Below are positions 36,692 to 44,853 of a DNA stretch of 56,971 nt, in pieces. A model generated the notes under the pieces. It worked only from the letters and a program-made list of their open reading frames with translations, had not been told where the DNA came from and did not search any database. Numbering within the stretch: position 1 is the stretch's first letter; every line of letters starts with the position of its first letter. The position numbers and the translations under genes are program-made. This DNA comes from Candidatus Acidiferrum typicum. GTDB taxonomy: Bacteria > Acidobacteriota > Terriglobia > Acidiferrales > UBA7541. Location: assembly GCA_002478115.1 (NCBI GenBank), contig DLMH01000141.1:1-56971 (forward strand), read 5' to 3'.

Positions 36692-38095
36692 ATGAATCAG
36701 CCAAAACTCCCGCCCTCTGAATCGACATGCAAACCCATCACGCGCCGCAACCTTTTGCAGGGCGCCTCTGCCGCCGCACTGGCGGGGATCATCGGGAACA
36801 CATCCTTCGCCCGTGCGGCCGACGCGGCGCCTCCCCCAAACGCCGCCCCCCGCCCCGCGGATAAGTCCAAATCCTTCCCCGATAAGTTCCTTTGGGGCTG
36901 CGCCACCGCAGGTCATCAAGTCGAGGGCAACAATACCAACAGCGATCTCTGGACCCTGGAACATTTGCCCCAGAGCATTTTCAAGGAACCCTCCGGCGAC
37001 GCCTGCGATCACTACCATCTCTATCCCCAGGACATCAGCATGCTGGCCGATCTGGGCTTCAACACTTATCGCTTTTCCCTCGAGTGGGCACGCATTGAAC
37101 CCGACGAGGGTTTCTTTTCCAACGCCGAACTCGAACACTACCGCCGCATGCTGGCCGCCTGCCGCGAGCACCATCTGACCACGCTGCTTACCTACTCGCA
37201 CTTCTCCATCCCGCGCTGGTTTGCCTACAAGGGTGCCTGGCAAAATCCCTCTGCGCCCGATCTGTACGCCCGCTTCTGTGAAAAGGCCACCAAGCACCTG
37301 GGGGATCTGGTGGATTACGCCTCCACATTCAATGAGCCGGACGTTCCACAATTGCTCAACTGGATCAACCTGCCAGAGATGCAGGGAAAGAGTATGACCG
37401 ATGCCTTCCAGCAGAGTCTCGCCAACGTCCGCCAGCAGCTCCATGCTCCTGAATTCTCAGGTTTCTTTATGGGCGATCCCTATAAGGTCCGCGATGGTGT
37501 GTTGGCCGCCCACCACAAAGGTAAGGCCGCGATGAAATCGGTCCGCAGCGCCATGCCCGTCGGTTTCAATCTCGCCATGACGGACGATCAGCCGGCTCCT
37601 ACGGACAGTCATGTGGCCGAAAAACGCGCGGACATCTACGGCCCCTGGCTCGAGGCCGCAAAATCGTGCGACTATCTCGGCGTGCAAACCTATTCGCGCT
37701 CCATTGTCGGAAAGAAGGACTTGCCTGCCCCGCAAGGCGCGGAACTCACTCAGGTCGGCTGGGAGTTTTACCCCGAATGCGTTGAGCATGTGGTTCGCTA
37801 CGCCAGCAAGGAAGCGGGCGTGCCGCTCATCGTCACGGAAAACGGCATCGCCACCACCGATGACACGCGCCGCGTCGAATATGTTCAACGCGCCCTCGCC
37901 GGCCTCAAGCGCGCCATTGACGATGGCGTGGACGTCCGCGGCTATGTGGCCTGGTCGCTGTTCGACAACTTCGAGTGGATGTCCGGCTTCACGCCCAAGT
38001 TCGGCATCGTCGCCGTTGATTTGGCTACGCAACGCAGAACCATCAAGCCCAGCGGCGCCATGCTGGGCAACATCGCCCGCCGAAATTCCCTTTGA
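36692..38095 (+). CDS. Glycoside hydrolase family 1 (beta-glucosidase type), Tat-exported
   Basis: 467 residues from ATG 36692, behind a strong AGGAGG ribosome site. A Tat signal (ITRRNLLQGASAAALAGIIG) and a Pro/Ala linker precede a GH1 barrel. DKFLWGCATAGHQVEG is the family N-terminal signature. E215 in STFNEPD is the acid/base and E383 in IVTENGIATTDD is the nucleophile. YVAWSLFDNFEWMSGF closes the barrel. The usual HWDLPxW segment is replaced by YSHFSIPRWF, so aglycone preference may differ from standard beta-glucosidases. It is expected to cleave beta-glycosides in the periplasm. A repeat cluster starts 10 nt after the stop. Confidence 0.93.
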   Translation: MNQPKLPPSESTCKPITRRNLLQGASAAALAGIIGNTSFARAADAAPPPNAAPRPADKSKSFPDKFLWGCATAGHQVEGNNTNSDLWTLEHLPQSIFKEPSGDACDHYHLYPQDISMLADLGFNTYRFSLEWARIEPDEGFFSNAELEHYRRMLAACREHHLTTLLTYSHFSIPRWFAYKGAWQNPSAPDLYARFCEKATKHLGDLVDYASTFNEPDVPQLLNWINLPEMQGKSMTDAFQQSLANVRQQLHAPEFSGFFMGDPYKVRDGVLAAHHKGKAAMKSVRSAMPVGFNLAMTDDQPAPTDSHVAEKRADIYGPWLEAAKSCDYLGVQTYSRSIVGKKDLPAPQGAELTQVGWEFYPECVEHVVRYASKEAGVPLIVTENGIATTDDTRRVEYVQRALAGLKRAIDDGVDVRGYVAWSLFDNFEWMSGFTPKFGIVAVDLATQRRTIKPSGAMLGNIARRNSL

Positions 38096-38105
38096 TTCAC
38101 GGGCG

Positions 38106-38273
38106 TGGCGCAGGCACTCTTGCCTGTGCGCTTGGGTCTGCTTGGCCGGGTGCCCCACTCGCCGGTTTTGCGTGTGGGTCTTGGGTCAGTGGCACAGGCA
38201 CTCTTGCCTGTGCGCTTGGGTTTGCTTGGGTTTCTCATCTCCGTGCCCGGCGTTTACCCCGACCCGGTCGGGG
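38106..38273. repeat. Palindromic repeat cluster downstream of the GH1 gene
   Basis: Two 40-nt copies (38106-38145 and 38190-38229) of a repeat with the hairpin arms CACAGGCA / TGCCTGTG, followed by CGCTTGGGT. Then CCCCGACC-C-GGTCGGGG at 38257-38273, which recurs in inverted orientation at 43025-43041. Such palindromes are common between acidobacterial genes and may act as transcript terminators. Confidence 0.75.
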
Positions 38274-38332
38274 CGGCCCTTCTATTAACTCTGTGCTGAA
38301 ATCTTCCCTGCCGGTCAGGGGCTCCTCGCAAG

Positions 38333-38821
38333 TTATGGCGCGGGGGTCCCCGTGTGAACCGTTTTCAAGGAATAGTTGTGCGCCGCGCCAACGGTCGCCG
38401 CGCCGATATGCAGGATGGATACCCAGCGCTCCAGCTTGTGGTGACCATAGTGGTGAAAAAGGTAAGACACGCCGATCGAGAGCCCCGTGGCACTCGCCTC
38501 GACGGCCGCAAACGCCGCATGATTGTCCACCAAATCATTCGACAGCAACACCTCATGGTCGCCGCGGCTACGGAAGTTCAGCGTCGAAAAGTAATCCAGC
38601 GTGCGAGACGCGCCGACGCCCGCGAATAGCCACTCGTTCTCCTTGTCCCAGAAGCGGTGCGTTTGGGGTGGCGCTTGGATGGCCGGCTTTTTTGCGGGTT
38701 CCGGGGCGGATGGCGGGCTGCTCTGGCCCTGGGAGAGTACCGCTGGCGAACCAAGCAAACATCCCAAAGCAATCAGAACAGTGATCCAGAAATCGCGCAC
38801 CTGGAAGGTCTCCTCAGCCAT
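38333..38821 (-). CDS. Unrecognised exported or membrane-associated small protein
   Basis: About 162 residues. MAEETFQVRDFWITVLIALG gives a signal or anchor segment, then a Pro/Ala-rich linker, then ENEWLFAGVGASRTLDYFST and a His-rich hydrophobic part (GVSYLFHHYGHHKLERWVSI). I do not recognise a named family. ATG 38833 adds four residues. It lies between two repeat clusters and has no obvious partner. Confidence 0.68.
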   Translation of the reverse strand: MAEETFQVRDFWITVLIALGCLLGSPAVLSQGQSSPPSAPEPAKKPAIQAPPQTHRFWDKENEWLFAGVGASRTLDYFSTLNFRSRGDHEVLLSNDLVDNHAAFAAVEASATGLSIGVSYLFHHYGHHKLERWVSILHIGAATVGAAHNYSLKTVHTGTPAP

Positions 38822-38866
38822 TCGTCCGCCCATCGAAAATCCGCTTCAAGTATAACCGTGCGCGCT

Positions 38867-38891
38867 TTTTGCGCCCGCCGTTTTCTGGAGG
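38867..38891. repeat. 25-nt direct repeat, copy A (copy B at 39818-39842)
   Basis: TTTTGCGCCCGCCG followed by TTTTCTGGAGG. Copy B differs by one base. Part of the repeat-rich flank of the reverse transcriptase gene. Confidence 0.6.
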
Positions 38892-39042
38892 GCGCGCGCC
38901 TCTTGCCTCAGCGCGTCAAGCCTGCGCTAACCCGCTCTTAGAGTTCTAAGTTTCAGTTATAAGTTGTAAGTTTAAGCCGAAGAAAACCCAGGACTCACCG
39001 GGCCACGCGCTCACCCGCTTGTCAGCCACTGGCGCGGAACGC

Positions 39043-39363
39043 CTAGACGGAAACGGCAGCGACGGTATTGCAGATGGTCGAATTAAGGACCTCGTAGGTC
39101 CGTACCAGCGGCCTACCTTCAATCACGGACGCCAGCATTCTTACCACTTCCGGGTACGTTCCCCGGTTGTACGCCTCCGCATGCTCGGCGGTCTCCCACA
39201 GACTGAAGGCGTGAACCTCTCTTCCGTTCAGGTAGAGAAAGGTGATTTCCTCGAGGAATCCCTCCTGCTGGCGCAGCAAGGGAATAATGTCCGCCTCGAT
39301 CTTGTGCTTGAATGCCAGAGCGCCGTCGTTCTTCAAGTACATCGACAGTTTATGTGCAAACAT
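39043..39363 (-). CDS. Antibiotic-biosynthesis-monooxygenase-like (ABM) domain protein
   Basis: 106 residues forming one ferredoxin-like ABM domain: MFAHKLSMYLKNDGALAFKH, IPLLRQQEGFLEEITFLYLN, EVHAFSLWETAEHAEAYNRG. Such domains form dimeric, cofactor-free quinol or polyketide oxygenases or haem-binding proteins. Here the activity is unknown. No signal peptide. Upstream on its strand is a TTGACA (reverse complement of 39473-39478), without a convincing -10. Confidence 0.8.
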   Translation of the reverse strand: MFAHKLSMYLKNDGALAFKHKIEADIIPLLRQQEGFLEEITFLYLNGREVHAFSLWETAEHAEAYNRGTYPEVVRMLASVIEGRPLVRTYEVLNSTICNTVAAVSV

Positions 39364-40139
39364 GGCGCCCTCTTTATTTCTAGGCCAAGGGAGTGATTCA
39401 GGGCACCGCTCCCGGTCTCGAAGCCTGGAGACACTCTCGACCTGCTATCACACTGCTCTAATTAACCTATATTGTCAAGTTCTGTTTACCGTCATTGAGA
39501 ACGCTTTACTATTTTTGTTAATCCAGGTGCCGCACACACCTGCCCTGTTTACCTTTTCTTCCTTCCCTTGGGGGTCGGAGCTTCAGCTCCGACATTACGC
39601 CATGCCACCAAATGGGCTTCACAGCTTGCGGAAAAAGTCTTTTCTTTAGGAGGCCGGGGCTTCAGCCCCGGCGTAAAAGTCCTAAAACCAATGGGCTTCA
39701 GCCCCTGAAGAAAGGCCTTTCGGTGTTTTTCCGCAGCCTCTTTAGCTCCTGAGGACTCCGTCCCCGGCTGCTCCCCGCTTGCCCCAACTGCGCGGCGAGC
39801 AGCGCCGTAGTCGCGCCTTTTGCGTCCGCCGTTTTCTGGAGGATGCGGCACCCGCATCCTCCCTAGCCGCAGGCTTTCGGCCACCCGCCACCCAGGGCTT
39901 AGTTCGCGTTTGTCGCCTGGGCCGAGGAACCCCTTCCCCCCTCTACCTCCGATGAAAGTATTGAGGTGATATACTTACAATTTCGGGCATGCCGACAGCT
40001 CCTAATCCGCTTAGGCCTGCCTGCCCTCCGGGAATCGCTCCATTTCCACGCGAGGTCACAACTCGAATAGAAATCTGTGAGCCTTGAATGAGGCGGAGAG
40101 GTTTGACCGGGAAGTAATCCGTCCCAGCGAGCGTGCCAG
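39364..40139. other. 776-nt repeat-rich region upstream of the reverse transcriptase
   Basis: Holds the two-hairpin units (39569-39710), the 25-nt repeat copy B (39818-39842) and the 22-nt repeat copy B (39949-39970). Copy B overlaps a dyad AAGTAT-N9-ATACTT and a -10-like TATACT at about 39968-39973. A transcript from there would have a leader of about 160 nt that could carry a non-coding RNA for the reverse transcriptase; I see no gene. Confidence 0.5.
39569..39710. repeat. Two two-hairpin repeat units left of the reverse transcriptase
   Basis: Unit one: GTCGGAGCTTCAGCTCCGAC at 39574-39593 with a degenerate second hairpin. Unit two: CTTTAGGAGG + CCGGGGCTTCAGCCCCGG + CGTAAA at 39644-39677, then GGGCTTCAGCCC at 39693-39704. 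The arms differ between units but stay complementary, as at 24165-24184, while the GCTTCAGC centre is constant. Confidence 0.75.
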
Positions 40140-42260
40140 ATGGCAATTGTCCCGTACCCATATGAATTCATAAGTTTACGTAACTTTGAGCTTGCATGGG
40201 CGCGAGTGGTCCGCGGCAGTAACCGACAATATAAACAGTTTTTTTCGCATCTCTTCCCATCCTATCAAGTTGCTTCTCCGGCTTTTCTTTTCGATTTAAT
40301 TTCGAGACTTCGCCGCGGAGTCTATGTCCCCTCAAATGCCGTGACCGTCTATTTCCCAAAGTCCACACGCATACTGCGACCAATTACACTTCTTTGCCTG
40401 AATGACCAAATTGTGTACCAAGCTATAGCCAACTACCTCGCGGATAGATTCTTCAGGAGTCTTCGCCCCAACTACGGCGTCAAGACCTTTGGGGCACAGT
40501 ACGCAGGCAAGCATAGCCAGTTTTTTTTCAAGCCGTGGAAGCGATGTTACCGAGACTTCAACTCCTCGATCAGAGAAGCATATTGGAACGGCAACCGGGT
40601 TATCGCGGATTTTGACCTGGTCTCGTTCTTTGATTTGATCGATCATGAAATCCTGAGAACGGTCCTAAGAAAACGCATGAAAAGCCGTGAAGTACTCGAT
40701 CTTCTCAGCCTATGCCTCAAGAAATGGACGTCTGGAAACCCAAAGATATTTGTTCGCGGGCATGGTATTCCCCAGGGCCCGGAGGCTTCGGCATTCCTCG
40801 CAGAGATATTTCTAACTAGTTTCGATAGTGTCCCGTATCGAAAAGTTACCTATCTAAGATACGTCGATGACATTAAGCTCCTAAGCAAGGACTTCGCTCC
40901 AGCCAGGCGTGCGCTCTTGAAATTAGACCTCCAAGCAAAGAGACTGGGCCTTGTTCCGCAAGCCCAGAAGATCGCGGTTCGCAGGGTCACGGACATAAAT
41001 TCTGAACTGAAGACAGTACCTAGTAATATCGCTGGCGTCACAAGCCCCTACCGTTCCCGTCGTCTGTCGAAGAGTACTATTCGGCGTCTCAAGAGGCTTC
41101 TTAGAAACTCGGTGATTCGGCAAAAGAAAGAATTGTCAGTTCGGAAAGAAACGCACTTCAAATTTGCTCTCTACAGGCTCCCCGCCTCCCGCAGAGTGGC
41201 GCGGCTCATCGAGCCGTTACTGTATTCCAGACCAGATTTGAGTGGAGTAATTGCAAATTTCCTATCGAAATTTCCTCAAGATCTAAAAATCGCCAATCTA
41301 ATCCACAAAGCACTGACCTCAGATCCCGTTTTTGATGCCGCTGCGGGTGACTACGTTCTTGCGCTAGACAAATGCTCCCCCAATCCTGAGCCGCGCAAAT
41401 TTCGTAGAGGCGTTTCGAAACTGATGGCGAGGTCAGAAGAGAAGTCGTTGCTCCTGGATGTGCCCAGAAAGCTGTATGCATACAAACGAAGCGGAAAGTC
41501 CAGTATCGTCTCCGGAATCCAGGCGGAACAAGACCCACTCGTCGCCGCTCGCTTGATCCATCAGGTTCTGTCCGATCGGAGGAACCTCGCGCTGGTTGCC
41601 CGCGATCTGCTGCCAGCCTTGAGTGCATTTGCCAGATCGTCCCCGGACGAGGATCTAGCGCGATACTGCACATTCTTAATGTTGGCGGAACTTAAGCGCG
41701 TGCCGGGTTCCACTCAACCGGCAGGTTCCCTTTTATTGCGTCACCTGGGCTATGCCGCGCCTCCGGCGGTCAGCAGTTTTCTTCCCGGCTTTTTTAAAGA
41801 CCTCTTCGGTATCACGCTGGCAATGAATTGGGAGGCGTTGCTCCAAAGAAAAGTTCACAGTGAATTGCAGAGGCGCGCAATAGCGGTTCGCGGCGGTTGG
41901 GCGGGAAACCCATCCGTGCTCGTGACAATTTTGGACGGCTTCAATGATCTCTTGATCCAACGATTTTCGCGAAAACACAAGGCCTTAGCAAAACCTTTTC
42001 GGAAAGCGGCTGGGAAAAAAGCGGCTATTCCTGACTTCGGAAACTGGCTTAGGAATCCAGCATTGATCGTCGCTCTGCCAAAGAGCTGTCCCATATTCTT
42101 AAGATGTCATGAGATGAGACTTAAAGCGGAAATTGCCCACGCCACTGACAAGAAGACGGGTCAGTTCACACGTCCGGTTAGCTACAGAGAAAGGGACTCT
42201 ATAATCAGGAAACTCCGAATTGCCTATCGAGAATTATTGGGCGTGTGGAGCAGTATTTAG
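40140..42260 (+). CDS. Reverse transcriptase with helical repeats and HEPN-like C-terminus (AbiA/unknown-group type)
   Basis: 706 residues. RT blocks: LISRLRRGVYVP and PKSTRILRPITLLCLNDQIV (motifs 1-2, 53-91), VIADFDLVSFFDLIDH with catalytic D159 (motif A), RGHGIPQGPEASAFLAEIF (motif B, 206-224), YLRYVDDIKLL with D243/D244 (motif C) and a motif D near 261-280. There is no group II intron maturase or HNH part. Residues about 335-640 are helical and HEAT-like. The C-terminus has R660-x6-H667 (RLKAEIAH), matching the HEPN RNase motif Rx4-6H, followed by DKKTG and a final helix. RT plus helical domain plus HEPN is the plan of AbiA-like abortive-infection and UG/DRT defence reverse transcriptases. 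GC content is visibly below the neighbours. It stands alone, with palindromic repeats on both sides. Confidence 0.85.
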   Translation: MAIVPYPYEFISLRNFELAWARVVRGSNRQYKQFFSHLFPSYQVASPAFLFDLISRLRRGVYVPSNAVTVYFPKSTRILRPITLLCLNDQIVYQAIANYLADRFFRSLRPNYGVKTFGAQYAGKHSQFFFKPWKRCYRDFNSSIREAYWNGNRVIADFDLVSFFDLIDHEILRTVLRKRMKSREVLDLLSLCLKKWTSGNPKIFVRGHGIPQGPEASAFLAEIFLTSFDSVPYRKVTYLRYVDDIKLLSKDFAPARRALLKLDLQAKRLGLVPQAQKIAVRRVTDINSELKTVPSNIAGVTSPYRSRRLSKSTIRRLKRLLRNSVIRQKKELSVRKETHFKFALYRLPASRRVARLIEPLLYSRPDLSGVIANFLSKFPQDLKIANLIHKALTSDPVFDAAAGDYVLALDKCSPNPEPRKFRRGVSKLMARSEEKSLLLDVPRKLYAYKRSGKSSIVSGIQAEQDPLVAARLIHQVLSDRRNLALVARDLLPALSAFARSSPDEDLARYCTFLMLAELKRVPGSTQPAGSLLLRHLGYAAPPAVSSFLPGFFKDLFGITLAMNWEALLQRKVHSELQRRAIAVRGGWAGNPSVLVTILDGFNDLLIQRFSRKHKALAKPFRKAAGKKAAIPDFGNWLRNPALIVALPKSCPIFLRCHEMRLKAEIAHATDKKTGQFTRPVSYRERDSIIRKLRIAYRELLGVWSSI

Positions 42261-42516
42261 AACCTACTACGGGCGAGTGGCACAGCCTTAACTTCCGAAT
42301 ACGACTTTGGGTGCCGCACCTTTGCGCATTTCTAGGGTGCCGGTTTTGACTTTTCTTTCTGGTCTGCCAGTCCTCTCGTCCCAGTTCCGACTCTAGTACC
42401 TCACGATATCTATTGATAATTGGTAAATAGTGTGGTAGGATACGTTGTGAACACTCGGCACAAGCCCGCCCGCGCTGCGGAGAAAAGAATCTGGGATGTT
42501 TTTTGTTGGGGGTACC

Positions 42517-42550
42517 TTTACGCCGGGACTGAAGCCCCGGCCTCCTAAAG
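42517..42550. repeat. Inverted copy of the 34-nt repeat, right of the reverse transcriptase
   Basis: The reverse complement matches 39644-39677 at 33 of 34 positions, so the reverse transcriptase gene is bracketed by inverted copies 2.84 kb apart. Confidence 0.8.
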
Positions 42551-42886
42551 AGGAAGAGAGCCCTCCAGCGCATCCATATCAAAACAAAGGCTTTGCAAAT
42601 CAAAACAGTGAGTTTTTAAGTCCCTTGTTTTCACATCGTTGCGCACACTCGCGCCCGCAAACCTTTGTTTTGAAATGCTTCACAAAAACGCCCGGGGGGA
42701 GGGGGTTACTCCATCGCCAACAGTTCCCTCCCGAAGCGCGATGGGAAGCGGTTTCAGCATCAGGCAGGAAGAGAGATCCCTCCGCTCCGCGGCCCGACGC
42801 GCCATAATTCGGCGCGAAAGAAAAAATCGGGCCGCTCCGGTCGGGATGACAAATATTGGGAGTATTTGTTTTGGGGAGTGCTGTAT

Positions 42887-43099
42887 GTCGGACATGAATG
42901 TCCGACCCCCTAAAGAGGAGGAGAGGCAAGAGAAGGGCGGGCACGATGTATCGTGCCCCTACGAGGAGGACACAAGAACCGACCTGAAGGTCGGCCACTA
43001 CAAGGGCGGAAGAGCGGCCCGCCTCCCCGACCGGGTCGGGGTAGACGCCAGGCGGCCCTACACAAGAAGGAGAGACCCAAGAACCGACCTGAAGGTCGG
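42887..43099. repeat. Cluster of diverse palindromic repeats before cysS
   Basis: GTCGGACATGAATGTCCGAC at 42887-42906 (followed, like 42517-42550, by a CCTAAAGAGGA-type tail), GGGCACGATGTATCGTGCCC at 42939-42958, CCGACCTGAAGGTCGG at 42979-42994 and again at 43084-43099 within longer copies, and CCCCGACCGGGTCGGGG at 43025-43041 (inverted copy of 38257-38273). Confidence 0.75.
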
Positions 43100-43201
43100 C
43101 CACTACACGGGCGTAGGACGGCGGCCGTCATTGCGGCGCCTGCGACCCCTCGGCTACAATCATTCGTTTGTCATACTCCGGAAAGGCATATCCGAAGCGT
43201 C

Positions 43202-44641
43202 ATGCACGAAATCCGCGTCCACAACACCCTCTCCGGCAAAGTTGAGCCGTTCGTGCCCCTGGAGCCCGGGGAAATCCGCATGTACACCTGCGGCCCCACG
43301 GTGTACGACTACGCGCACATCGGCAATTTCCGCACCTTCGTTTTCCAGGACATCCTGCGGCGCTTCCTGAAACTCCGCGGGTTCAAGTTGACCCACGTGA
43401 TGAACCTGACCGACGTGGACGACCGCATCATCGCCAATGCCGCGAAGGCGGGCATCTCCATACGCGATTACACGGAAAAGTACATTCAAGCCTTCTTCGC
43501 CGATTGCCGCGCGCTCAGCGTGGAATCGCCGGAGCACTGGATCCGCGCCACGGACCACATTGACGACATGGTGGCGCTGATCCAACGCCTGCAGAAAAAT
43601 ACCTACACCTATCCGAGCGAAGGCTCGCTCTACTACCGCATCGCCAAATTCAAGGATTACGGCAAGCTCTCCAAGATCGACCTGACCGGCATCCAGGCGG
43701 GAGCGCGGGTGGACAACGACCGCTACGACAAGGAAAGCGCCCGCGATTTTGCCTTGTGGAAAGCGCCCAAGCCCGGCGAACATTTCTGGAAAACGCCCAT
43801 CGGCGCGGGGCGTCCCGGCTGGCACATCGAATGCTCCGCGATGGCCATGAAATACCTGGGCGAAACGCTGGACATTCACACTGGCGGCATTGATCTGGCT
43901 TTCCCGCACCACGAAAACGAAATTGCGCAAAGTGAAGCGGCCACGGGAAAGCCGTTCGTGCGCTACTGGCTGCACGCGGAGCACCTGCTGGTGGAAGGCG
44001 AGAAGATGTCCAAGTCGCTGGGCAACTTCTTCACGTTGCGCGACCTGTTCGCCAAAGGGTACAAGCCCTCCGCGCTGCGCTTTGCGCTGGCCAGCGTGCC
44101 CTATCGCCGCCAGCTAAATTTCACGTTCGACGGCTTGCAGCAGGCCACCAGTTCCGTCGAGCGGTTGCGCAACTTCGCCGCGCGCCTGAAACAGGAAAAG
44201 TTTCCGGCAGGCTCGCAGCCCGCCATCGCCGAGCGCATCGCCAAAGCCGCGGATGACTTTGACGCCGGCCTTTCCGACGACTTGAACACCGCGCAAGCGC
44301 TCGCCGCCGTCTATGATTTGGTGCGCGAAGCCAACATCGCCATGGACAAAGGCGAATTCCGCCAGGGCGAACTTGCCGCCGTGCAGGAGTTGCTGGCGAA
44401 TTTTGATCGCGTGTTCGCCGTCCTTGAAGATAACGACGGGGAAAAGCTTCAGGCTCTTGGCTATACCGATGCCTCCAGCGGTCTGGGCGACGCGGCGATC
44501 GAAAAACTCGTCGCCGCGCGCCAGGCCGCACGCCAGCGCCGCGATTTTGCCGCCAGCGATCGCATCCGCAAGGAACTCGCCGAGCGTGGTATACTTTTGG
44601 AAGATGCCAAGGACGGCAGCGTCCGTTGGAAACGCAAATGA
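43202..44641 (+). CDS. cysS: Cysteinyl-tRNA synthetase
   Basis: 479 residues from ATG 43202, which places the protein start at [20 protein letters not shown]; the frame is open upstream but only through repeat sequence. HIGH-box variant HIGN at 39-42, KMSKS at 268-272 ([11 protein letters not shown]). Zinc ligands are C30, C211, H236 and E240. [12 protein letters not shown] and [13 protein letters not shown] are family blocks. Attaches cysteine to tRNA-Cys; a tRNA-Cys gene lies 3.4 kb downstream. Confidence 0.96.
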   Translation: MHEIRVHNTLSGKVEPFVPLEPGEIRMYTCGPTVYDYAHIGNFRTFVFQDILRRFLKLRGFKLTHVMNLTDVDDRIIANAAKAGISIRDYTEKYIQAFFADCRALSVESPEHWIRATDHIDDMVALIQRLQKNTYTYPSEGSLYYRIAKFKDYGKLSKIDLTGIQAGARVDNDRYDKESARDFALWKAPKPGEHFWKTPIGAGRPGWHIECSAMAMKYLGETLDIHTGGIDLAFPHHENEIAQSEAATGKPFVRYWLHAEHLLVEGEKMSKSLGNFFTLRDLFAKGYKPSALRFALASVPYRRQLNFTFDGLQQATSSVERLRNFAARLKQEKFPAGSQPAIAERIAKAADDFDAGLSDDLNTAQALAAVYDLVREANIAMDKGEFRQGELAAVQELLANFDRVFAVLEDNDGEKLQALGYTDASSGLGDAAIEKLVAARQAARQRRDFAASDRIRKELAERGILLEDAKDGSVRWKRK

Positions 44642-44853
44642 AGTACTTCCACTTTCTTAAACATGATCGAGTAGCAGTGGGCCCGCGCGTGCCGCGGAAG
44701 TTTCGCCCGGCGAATCTGCGTCCCAGCCTCTTTAGCGTAGATTAAGTCCCGCATCTTCAGTAGGTTGCGGCGAATCTCCGCCTGCGCAAGCCTGCCCTCT
44801 ATCCCGCACCTCGGCAATCACTCTAACCAGTGCGCACAGAATTTGGAGGCATC

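Larger units (their letters stand above)
42261..43201. other. 941-nt repeat-rich spacer between the reverse transcriptase and cysS
   Basis: Apart from the repeats listed (42517-42550, 42887-43099) I see no gene. Open frames across it are translations of the repeats and lack ribosome sites. Confidence 0.6.

Noticed and set aside
38106..38229. Two spaced 40-nt repeats that could suggest a CRISPR or tandem array
   Set aside because: Only two copies, unequal context, no cas genes, and the same palindrome type occurs dispersed; a REP-like repeat fits better.
42600..43131. Open frames translating the repeat cluster (for example with VADLQVGS-like peptides)
   Set aside because: The peptides come entirely from palindromic repeats, in several frames on both strands, without ribosome sites.
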